A stretch of DNA of 64,000 nt from Tigriopus japonicus. Its lineage: Eukaryota; Arthropoda; Copepoda; Harpacticoida; Harpacticidae. Under the pieces are notes generated by a model. The model worked only from the letters and a program-made list of their open reading frames with translations. It searched no databases and had not been told where the DNA came from. Location of the stretch: the NCBI GenBank assembly GCA_010645155.1, contig CM021315.1, positions 7,981,126 through 8,045,125 on the forward strand, in the 5' to 3' direction. Position numbers and translations under genes: made by a program. This document shows positions 1 through 10,900 of this stretch, in pieces (within the stretch, counting starts at the first letter, position 1; every line of letters begins with the position of its first letter).

Positions 1-954
1 TTTATCAATTTTCCAGTCTTGACAAATGATATGATGGAATTTTTGAGCTATGACCAACTTTCTTGATGGTGAATTATTCACATGACCAAGTTCAATCTCA
101 AAATCCCTTTCCAGTTTCGTCTTTTAACCTAACCTTTTTCAACTTTTCAATCTCTGAGAGGTTTCGCCTGGCAATCTCATCATAAATGGATCTCTTCTTG
201 AAATATTCCCTATTAAGCATTGCACCAACCATCAGTAAAGATCTGAAGGATTAGCCATTTCTTTGAACTCGTGGGTGATTACTTATTCTGTGGCACAAAT
301 CCAGCTCAAAAGATCACAACTTCTTCACGATTAGCACATATAATTGAATATGAAGACTAGAGATCTAAGGTCTCTTTTAGGAATAATGTTCAATATTCAT
401 CTCTCAACCACATGACAAGCAATCGTTATGAGACATACGTACATGGAATCCGGATGTTGTCAGATTATTTTTAAATGTCCCTCAACTTCAAATGCTACGT
501 GCTGTTAAAGGTTCTTGAGCATGAATCTTTATTTAGTTGTAATTTTGGAATATTTTGTTATAACATCAGCTTCATTTGAACACTTGTATTAGTTTAAAAA
601 AAATATGATGGTACAGACGGAAAAAATAAAGAACATTGAAGCTTTTGTGATATCAAGCAAAGCCATAAAATATAAGCAAATTGCAGTAAGAATCAAAACA
701 TTCTTTTTTCAAGAGTTATTTCAACATTTTTTATTACATTTCGCGTCATTTTCGTCAAAAAAATGAGACTCGTGTTTTCACGTAAAAAAAACCTGGGGAT
801 GTTACTTTTGGCTCGAATTTTTCAAGAACCACTGAATTTCTCTGGACTGGGAGGCTTTTGAAAAGAATTATGATTTTCAGTAGGAACAAATTAATAACGG
901 TCTTCTGCAAGATTCCAGGTCAAGAGACCTTGCTTTTGTCGACTAGAATTTGCA
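1..954. other. No gene seen
   Basis: AT-rich noncoding sequence with poly-A/T runs. I find no convincing exon, RNA gene or transposon end. Confidence 0.5.
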
Positions 955-1166
955 TTTCAATTTTCAACTCAATCGAACTTCGGAGTCAAAAGTTACGGCC
1001 TCTCAAAGCTAAGTGCAAACCCTACCGAGAAGGCATGAACTAGCCCTTTTCTGGTAATTGCTTTACCACAAAAGGACGAACGCATCCATTCTATGCTCTC
1101 TTCAGCACATAAGTTTGAGATGGCATGACTCTTCGCTCCGCCCTTCGATTGAGCTGAAAATTGAAA
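955..1166. repeat. Short inverted-repeat (MITE-like) element, family X
   Basis: The ends are inverted copies of each other: TTTCAATTTTCAACTCAATC at the left and the complement of TTTCAATTTTCAGCTCAATC at the right, about 212 bp overall. The left 40 bp also match, in reverse, the right part of the repeat at 13546-13684. No target duplication is resolved. Confidence 0.5.
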
Positions 1167-1537
1167 CGCACTCTACTCGATACAAAGAAGGTCTTGTTTG
1201 CAAAAGAACGCAACAAAACCAATCCTACCAGAAATGAAAATTCTCATCGTTAGCCTCCCACTCCAGAAATTCAGTGCTTCTTAAATTAGTGCATGAAATC
1301 GGAATGAATCTTGAAAATAACTTTTTAGGTTTTCTGTTCTTACAAAGGATTGAAAGAAGCGAAAAAATATTGCCAAATCTCATCAAACTTTTAACATATG
1401 TTAAAAGCAAATAGCTCTCAAAGAGCTAGTGTAGTCATTCCATCTTTCGACCCCGATCCATTTTCAAAATCAGTTGGCAAAAAGGGTGATGAATTGATAT
1501 CTCCACCCTTGAACGCACAGATTCTTCTCTCGCTCAG

Positions 1538-1979
1538 CCTCAGTCGCCACTCCCAATGATCTCAGTTCCAAACACAAGACTGCGAACTCCAACCATGTGT
1601 CCAACAAACGATCTCTCTCGACCTCCCTGAAGGACACGTCCTTGCACACTCGCTCCGACAAGCATCACCTGAAACCGCCCGAAATGAAGCTCCAGCCACG
1701 CCCACCCGAAATGAGATCGGGTCCGGGGCGAGCTGTGATATTGGCCATTGGGTCCGATGGTGACGGAGAAGACAGTCAACAAGGCACGCCCTACGATTCT
1801 CCATCACGGGTGCCTCTCTTGGGCACGGGCAAGAAGAAGGACAATCTGCGTGAGAGGCGTCTCAGAAGGCGGGTTCAGTTTGAAGCTCGACGAGCTCGAT
1901 TCAATGAGGTCATGGCTGCCGCTGACGAGGAGGAAGAGATCCGTGATCAGGAAGCCCGAAGGAGACAGGAAGAGGCCAG
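1538..1979 (+). CDS. KCNQ: KCNQ N-terminal cytoplasmic exon
   Basis: The reading frame is open from 1513 to a strong donor (AG|GTGAGT) at 1980, ending in phase 2. That phase joins the exon at 47083 to give '..[14 protein letters not shown]..'. The first in-frame ATG is at 1684. A good acceptor (TTCTCTCGCTCAG) ends at 1537 and coding character extends back to it, so the exon may be internal with the true start upstream of the window. Otherwise translation starts at 1684. The product is cytoplasmic and low in complexity: a Pro/Arg stretch, '[17 protein letters not shown]', a very basic run ([18 protein letters not shown]) and an acidic run (EEEEIRDQE) that may be helical. I recognise no domain. 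Assignment to KCNQ rests on phase, strand and position only. Confidence 0.7.
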
Positions 1980-4900
1980 GTGAGTTCTGTCTTTCAAATC
2001 TTTTCTTTCAGCGGTCTTTGGTACAGATTAGGGGAAAGTGTGACTATTTTGGTCAGAAAATGTTAAATATTTTGAGAATGATCTTCCACCACTCGCCTGT
2101 GCATGGCTCGTAGAGGTTTTACTTGTGCTGGTCAAGATAGCATACTGGTCAAAACCGTCAAGATAGAGATAGTGCTCAAAGATTTTAGATTCAACATTAG
2201 ATTTTGTTTAGTTTACTGCGCCTCCTACAGATTTTTCTGGATATGTTCATTGCTTCGAATGTGAAGAGGAAAGACCAAATATAGATTGATAGCTTAATTT
2301 CAAAATAAATTATTTTTTTTTTCATTTGATAGGATCAAAAACATAAATTATTTTAATATATTGCTTTTTAGTGTTAGATTTTGATATAAGCTTCAACAAT
2401 TGTGTAATTTTTATATTGTCTACTTTAATCTGGCATAAATAAAATCTACTCATGCCTAAATATCAGGCAACATTAACATAAGAGTTTTGAAACCATAAAC
2501 AAAATCATGAAATTTTGGACTAAGATGAAATTAATGAAAGATTAAGAACGAACAATATAACAAACAAACCCCCCCTGTACTAAAAAGTAATAAAAAGCAG
2601 TAATAAAAAAGGCAAATGAAACTAACGCATTGGGAAATTATGCAAATGCCATTGCCAGATATGATGCACAAAAATGTAGAATGACAACAAAAGCCCAAAT
2701 ATCGAACTTCATTTCACTTCAGACTTCAAGATTCATCACCAGGGGTGCAGATTTCAGGCAAATAAGATTTTATGCCCAAAAACATGTTTATTTGCTATTT
2801 GTTAGCTTTTAAAGTTTTTTTTTGCCATTTTTCATTTTATTTGTCATTTTTGGGCAAATAAATACAAATTTTGCTAGTTTTGGGGCAAGTAAATGCAAAA
2901 TTTGTCGTTTTTTGCGCAAATCAATGCAAAAATTGTCTTTTTTGTTCAAAAATAGGGAAAAAAAAATTTACACAAAATGTTTTGTTCAAAGGATGTATAG
3001 ACTTTTCAACAGAACAAAAATATTTTCTCTTACATGTTCATGCACTTGCATTTCACTTGGTGGCGAAAAATAATGCTCGTTTTCCAAATTTAGCGGCCAG
3101 TTTTGCTATATTTTGGTAAATTTTCGTGTCTATTTGCCATTTCATTTGCCATTTCTTTGTTTATTTGCCATTTTACCCGCCAATTTGGACGCTTTTACTT
3201 GCCATTTCTGGGGCCTACAAGGCATGTTTTATTTGCCAGAAATGTGCACCCCTATTCATAACAGACTTTCGATATTCTAAAATTTCATGATTTGAGATTC
3301 AAGAAAGATCTTGCAGAAAGTAGAAATGGATCATTAGAAACTGAACTCTTTTTGAATTGTGGAAACATGTGTTTGATTTTGTCGAACATTTCCCATCCTG
3401 AGTCATTGAAGATCCCACAATTCATTAACACGACTTTATCAATCCAAAATAATTTTGAAAGAAGTTGCTTGTGCCAGAATGTACCTATGGTTGGCCCATA
3501 TTTCTTTTTGAGTCCTCAATTTCAAGCTTTTCAGCGAAATTTTTTGTAAATTGATTAAAAAAAAACACGAAAAACTAGATTTTTCCGAATAATCCGTCTG
3601 ACAAAACGGATTAACGGATGAATTCACTACCAAATAAATAAAATGCTTGAACTCCTCCAAGCAAACAATGAGAAATATGTTCCCATTTTGTGAACGTTAG
3701 TAACTAGAATGCTTAAGATAATTATTCATTCTTTATTCTTTTCCACTTTCTTCAAGATACTGTATGTAACAAGACTTTGAACTGCTTTAAATTTGAATGT
3801 GTCGAAATGCAAGTTCATTAGAAAGATGAAAAAGGATTGTCTTGTTTTTAATTCTCACCCTTCAGTATTCGTGAATTCTTAAGAGTTGAAATTCCTATTG
3901 CAATAATCGATTGGATAGGGTCAAAAATGCCAAAAGGGGAGAATGGAGGATGTGTTGCGATAAGGACTCGCCTCCTCCATAACCTGTTTCCTAATCTTGG
4001 TGTCAGGTTTCAACTTTCAATAATTCAATCCATAACAACATATCTCTGCCAAATCACCCTTCGGTTTGTTCACCCCACACGTTGAATTTTCCAACTAGTT
4101 TGGAAAATCAGAGCGAATCGAGCAGTGAAAAAAAGTGATGATGGGTTCAATTTCGCGACGGAACTTCAGACCCAAATGTGATTATGATGTTTACGCTATG
4201 TGGTTAGACAAGTAAGTAAGCACTTTCTTTGATTTGGTCTTCTCCGTTTTCTTTGGAATTGCCGGGGTTTGTTATGGTTGTGTGATGTTTCCCAGTTTCT
4301 TCACAAGATGGCCTTGCCTTCTTTTCTCATTGGACACATCAGCCTAGAGCGCCCCCTATGGCAGAAATATGAACCATGAATCTTATGTTCCATTTTTCTG
4401 AAATGATATTTCCATAAGAACATAAAATTGATCGGGAATGATATAAAATCTGATATAGCATGGAAATCTGACGATCTCTATATAATACCACTTGTTCCAC
4501 TAATCAATCTCTAGAAAGGCTTTACAAGATACAGATTAGACCACTTAATTTGATCACTTCCATTAGTGGCCATGTGTCGGATCGAATTGAAATCAATGGC
4601 AAGGGAAGATGTTTGTTTGTGGGTGTTGCTTCTTTGGTGAGATTTCCATTACTATTAGCTTCGGGGTCCAAAATGTGTAGTAGTAGAGACGATCGTGATT
4701 GGATGTGAGTGAACCTGCAAAGTTAGACAAAGGTGTCTTTGTTCCAACAGAGAAGTCACTGTACCGAAAACCAAACAAAGTCAAGTCACAGTGCATCCGG
4801 TTGTCGCAGGCCCATGAGGCCATGCTTGCTTAGCTTCTTGGACAGTTGTTACCTTTTTGCCCCCTTCCTATCCTCCAAGTTCGAGGTGAGCTTTAAATCC

Positions 4901-7900
4901 TCTGCTGTCTCCTCCTGGAACTGTATCGAAAGGCGAGAAATTACTTTTAGTTAGATTTTGGAAGCTGAAGGAAGGTGTTCCAGTTTGTGCAAAGGGACGC
5001 AAAGTGAAAATGATTGACGGCCAAAGAAGGGAAAATATGTTTTCACTCTACAAAAAGATCAATTAACCGATATTGGAACTCCGAGAGAGGATAGTTATCC
5101 CTCACACACAAGCATACGTAGTAAGGGTGATAGTGCGCGTGTGTGGAGCTCTATAAATGTCCTGGAGCAGAGCCATTTCTCTTACCTTGTGGTATCGACA
5201 ACTTGGAGCATTGTATTTCTTTGGAACTGTTAGCAATTGCTTTGTTTGGAAGATGTCACCGTCATTATCTTGAAATGGTCCACGCCATTCCTCAGCATGC
5301 CATTGTATTCAGCGGTCCTTGAAAACAAAATGACTCTTTGTCTTCAAAGTGCCAACTCGTTCCTTTTTCGGTATCTTGAAGCATCATCAAAGTAGCCAAT
5401 CAATTCTCGAAGAGCTCCGTTTCCAGGGTCCTCCAGGGTACTTTTCGATCCATTCATTCCGACTGAAACATTCATGTCACTTCTTATTGTTCTATATTGC
5501 AACACTAAGTATCCTGGAACCCCTTCAGGTTTCCTAGGTCCTTGTACCTTTGAAATCGGGCTTTCCTACTTGCGATGAGGGTATCAATATGAAAAATTAA
5601 AGCCAGGATTCCATGATGTGCGTGCACGATTTCCCCAGTGGTCCATTCAGTGTTGTGCCAGAGAGAGCCTCGTCAGAATTGGTCATTGTAAAAGCAAAGT
5701 GGACCACTGAAGGTCTTTGGAACATTCCGCTGCCTTTTCTCAAAATCATGCCAGCGCACAAATATGGATCAAAATTTTCGATCCTTGGAGGAACGAGTCA
5801 TGAGATGCTAAATTGTGTGATGGAGGCTGGAGGAGATATTTTATGAAAGCCATTTTCATTGAAGACAGTTGGTGCTAAACGGGAGACTTGCTCTGTTCCC
5901 CCCTTCTCAAGAATTCTATCTGAAGCGTGGATCAAATTGACGATCGATTTCCAGGCAAATGTCAGTGTCAGATTTGGGATGAAGACCAAAAAAGACCACC
6001 GGCCTTCGTGCCCACGCCTTCAAATGCAAAGAGTCTTGTTCATCTGTATCTCAAACCCAAGTCCAAAAAGTCTCGCTAACCAAGAAGGAATCTTTCATTT
6101 CCTGAGTGTTCCTCAAGTTCCAAATTGCGGATACCACCACGTGAGAGAGAGATAAATGTTCCAAAACCAGCACTGACTCCCACTCTGTAACCAAAGAGAG
6201 AGGCCAAAAGCGATCGTAAGAGAAGTGTAATAACAATAACAACAACAGCAATAATAAACTAGAGGATCAGCAGGTTTGAGAGCACCGAAAATAACCAAGG
6301 CTCCAGGATTACAAAGAGATCTCCAGATCGCCTCCAGATCTGTGGATCAAGAGAGAGAAAAATGTGGTTGACTCCAGTCAGTTGTGAAGGGCTTTGGCCC
6401 AAGTTCAGTGGTGGTCTTTGTCACAGTTTCAGTGGAGACATGGAGGTCCAAGTTCGGCGAAGCCAGAGGAACAAGGGGGCTCTTAAGTTTTGTTTACTCA
6501 TCTCAAAGTTCTGAAGAAAAAAAGCGACACTTGAGCGGAAATCCCCCGCAAAGAAACACTGAGATGTACGCCTTGGGAGATCCATTTGGAAAGTAAGACC
6601 AATATCTTACATCCGCCAATTTTCACAATTATGCAAATTCCAAATTTGAAATGTAGATTTTCGCGCTCATCTACGGGTTCCAAATGCGCGTCAGATATTC
6701 TATGAAAACGTGAATTGACCCATCATAAATGGGATGCATGCCAATGGAGCCTGAAATGCAATGTACTTTGGGCTGGGCCCAGATGCAATTAGAATTTCAC
6801 CGCTAATCTTGTCAGTGGTAGAACAACGTGTTAAAAGAGTACGCGCATGATATTGTTGATCCCGGTGTCTGTCTCCATCGAGCGCAAGAAGGAAAGTCCC
6901 AAAAGTTGGCAAAAGCATAAAACTTAAATAATAGTTTCAAATACGCTCAAGATAAAAAGGACTTACAACCACGGTGATGTTACTGAAAAATCAGTTTCAA
7001 AAAAGTGTTAAATACTTTTAGTCTTCTTTCTGTTTCCTTCTCCAACATTGTAGAGACACTTGGTTCTAAGCGGAATCAGACAACCTCAAACGCGTACTCT
7101 TCGACAAAAGCGGCTCTAGTTAATGGTAGAAAATGGCGACTGGGCTCTGGAAAAATAGAACATTTTATTTCAAGGAATAGTGTTTCAATAAAGGCCTAAA
7201 ATTAATTCCGTGCAATTATTAGTTTTGGGAGCTAAAATCCTGGTTCTAGACTCCTAGTGGCGCCTCTGGTGGCGAAATCAAAATTTCATGGCGAAAAAAC
7301 GTTTCTTCTCGAACAGTGACCGTGCTTCTAAAGACTTTTTCAAAATTTTCTTGAGCACGAATGAAATTCCATTGAGGGTCAAGAAAGGTTGATATTTGCG
7401 TTCAAAAGCCTGATACTTATACACGGTACTGAAAAATTCATATCAGTTTTCCATGGAAATTCCCAAACACTATGAGATGACCTTTTCAATCGAAATTGCT
7501 TGAAAATATGCTGCCCAGCTTAGCTGAGTTATTTGAGTTTAACCGATTCATTTTGGGCCCTAAAAAAACCGAAAAACGTTCCGGGTATTTGAAAACTCAA
7601 ATTCCCAAACAAAATATATAGATTTTTGATGTCACAAAATAAGATGAAAAATATTCATTTTTTAATTTTTTGTCGTAACATGTCAAAGTAACATTTATTA
7701 ATATTTAATACACACTATAATGCATATTTTTGAAAAACTATGTATTAATTTATTTGAGTACATTGGGTTAGGTTTTCAAATGAAAATTGAAAAAAACAAA
7801 GATCCGATGTGTTTTTCATGTGTCTTCGATGTGCACCGATGTGTCTTCATATTTTGCGAGAATTCGATATTTCTCAAAGGACCATGGTCAAATGTACGAA

Positions 7901-10900
7901 AATCGATTTTTTTAAATCTTACAGAATTTTCCAAAATTTGCATTGAGGACCTACCGATATGACCTTTCCATAATACAAAAGCCATAACTTGAAAAATTGT
8001 ATTCTTAGGATTCTTAAGTTTTAGGAAATGATATATTTTACTTTGACATACTATGACAAAACAGAAGTATGAAGATTTTTTATTTGCTGTTGTGACATAA
8101 AAAATATGTGTCATTTGTTTGGGAATTTGAGTTTTCATATACCCGGAACGTTTTTTTCGCTTTTTAGGGCCAAAAATGAATTGGTTAAACTCAAATATTT
8201 TAGAGAGGAGCCGTGGCGTCGTGGTTAGCTCAGTTTCCTATTGTAAGAGGTCCCAGGTTCGATTCTCCTCCCCGACCTTTCTCAAGGAAATTTTTAGACG
8301 CTAATTCACACCCACAGACGGAGAACCATTCTAATAACGGACATGAGATTGCTTATCGAAAAAACTTTGGACAATGTGATGGCTGGATTTGCTGGCCGGG
8401 CGAGGTTCAACCCTCCGACCCTAGCACCAACAATCCAAAAAAAGTAACTTAGCAGCTGAGCAACATATTTCAAGCAATTTTGATTAAAAAAATCTGCTTT
8501 AAAATGTACTGACTAGATTTCCGAACAATAGTCTATTTAATAGGTTTTTAGGTTTATAACTTTTAATCTAGACCTGACTTTGAGAAACTCAGTAAATCAA
8601 AGTTGTTCCCCTTAGTTTTCTAAGTCGTAAACATATAGTGTTTGGGAATTTCCGTTGAAACTTGAAATGAAGTTTTCAATACCGTGCATTACCAGCATCG
8701 TTTTCTCTCAGCCACTTGTTTTCAGCATTCTGATTATCATATGATTTCAGTCATCTTTCAGTCTGCAAGATTGTTGAGTAAAACACGAACACGCAAGATC
8801 ACTTCCATGTCTAACAAGGAAGCCAGAGTGGCCGCGCGTACTAATGCGTTCTTATAAGAGCCGAGTGTAAGTGCTTCCCCAGACGGCGTAGGTTCGAATC
8901 CTGTTGGAGATCGGATTGAAGGTGTCGGGAGAAATCCTTGTTTAAAGGGAATCGCATTCCTTGTAGCGGTAGTAGAAACTCTGCAACCAACAACAAAAAA
9001 AAAACTACGGACCAAGTAGCGGTCCTGTATAGAGACTGGCCAACAAAATCCATGAATACCCGACCAACACGGACAGTCTGTGACGTCATCCAACATGTGG
9101 GAAGCCAAAGTTCATGATTAAAGGAAACATATCCTTATCAGAAACACATCTAAACTGGTTAGCCCATTTGATAGTGCAGTTTTTTTTTTTTGGTTGCGGA
9201 TTTTCTACTACCGCTACAAAGAATGCGATTCCCTGTAATCAAGGATTGCTCCCGACAGCTTCAATCCGACCCCCAACAGGATTCGAACCTACACCGTCTG
9301 GGGAAGCACTTACACTCGGCACTTTTAAGAACGCGCTAGTGCGCTTGGCCACTCTGGCTTCCTTAAATTGGTGAAAATCCTCAAGCCTGCTACAAATATG
9401 TCTAAGGTATTTAGATGTCCTGAAATGCAAAAAGTGAAGTTTAATTAATGTGGATTTGAAACAAAGGTCAATTAATGTCTAGACTGACCAATCGGGTGAT
9501 TGACAACAAAATTTTAGTAATGTGAAATTGGGCTTGCACAAGTTTTTTCATAAGAGGTTGCAAGTTAGGGTTACCTCTTGGAGAATTGGTGCTGTGCTCA
9601 AGTACAGAGCGAACACAAATTTGATTTTAATTTGCAACCCTGCTCAAAAGTCACAAAAGTCAGGGATGCCTTGCCTTTAGGTGCTGCTTACAGAAAAAAA
9701 CCTATTTATGGAGGAAAGTATACAGAAGGGAATCCGGTTTCACATAGGCAAATTGGCAACCCCAGCACCAAGTCAGATCACTACAAAATATACAAAGAAG
9801 AAGTACACTGTTTGTTATTGAACTTCCTCAGAATCAGCTGAATGGGATAAAGTTTCAGGGTTCAAAATTGTAGTTCCAGTGAGTACTAAGAGAGCCATTT
9901 TATGTACTATGTTCTTGCACCTTCTATGAGTCATTCACAAACTTTTGGTTTTTCCTTTACATTTCATTGTGCAACGCGTAACTCAAACTTAATGTGTATT
10001 ACCCTGCATATCAACCAATATTGGTTCAGTTTGTCACAGGAGTGAAAAAAAACGTTGTACAAAAATCTTTATTTCCTCCCTTTTTGAGTGTGTCTGAAAA
10101 TGATCAGTTGATCACTCTAAGTCATGCTAGTGAAGGCGGGGCTTCTCCTTTTCTCTTTTTCTCTCTCATCCCATTCTTCTTCCAAAGGTGACTGATAGTA
10201 GGTCTAAAAACTAGTAGTTAAAACTTACAACAACATTGTAATGAGCCAAATTTATGATATTTTGAAATGCTAACATCAAATTTCAGTGCAATCTTCTAGA
10301 ATTTCCACTTAATGGCCGGTTATTTCAAGGCCTTAGGATGGGTTGAGAGCCATTCAAATTTACTTGGATGTCTTTACTATTTTTCGACTTCAACACCAGT
10401 TTTGAGCATTCTTACCCCAGATGTTGTGAATCGGGCCAAATCGTGAAACTCTGATCAATTACTACTGTGAATCATCGGCACGTGTGTTAGCCTATGACAA
10501 CAAGTTACTTTACAGGGTCGCTAGGACCATGTATTGAGAGACCGGTAATCTACGGATGACGAAATCGATTATTGTTGGCGCCCCCTAACCCGTGGGAAGC
10601 TAATGTTCAACATCTGAGAAACCTGACCTTATGATATTTTGAATTCGGATCTTATTTTTTTGAAGAGAGGGTTTGGTCTCATTTATAAAAGCAATTTTGC
10701 CAACAATTATTCAAGCCATGCCCAAGGTAACAATGAAGGCATTATAATACTGTACTTGCACCAAATTTGTTCAAAGCATTGCTTTAAAATTCTAAATATT
10801 GTGTGAATTTTGTTGGATTGAACCAACGTATTTTTAAGATAAGTGCAGTTTCAAATTCGAATCACTGTTAGTTTACACATTTGGATTACAGTAGGTATAG

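Noticed and set aside
4820..4885. Short ATG frame ending FLSSKFE at a GTGAGC donor
   Set aside because: It exits in phase 0, incompatible with the exon at 47083, and has no other partner.
8818..9005. Possible functional Leu/Ser tRNA gene
   Set aside because: The acceptor and anticodon arms do not form a full cloverleaf, and the sequence continues into a SINE body with a second inverted copy nearby.
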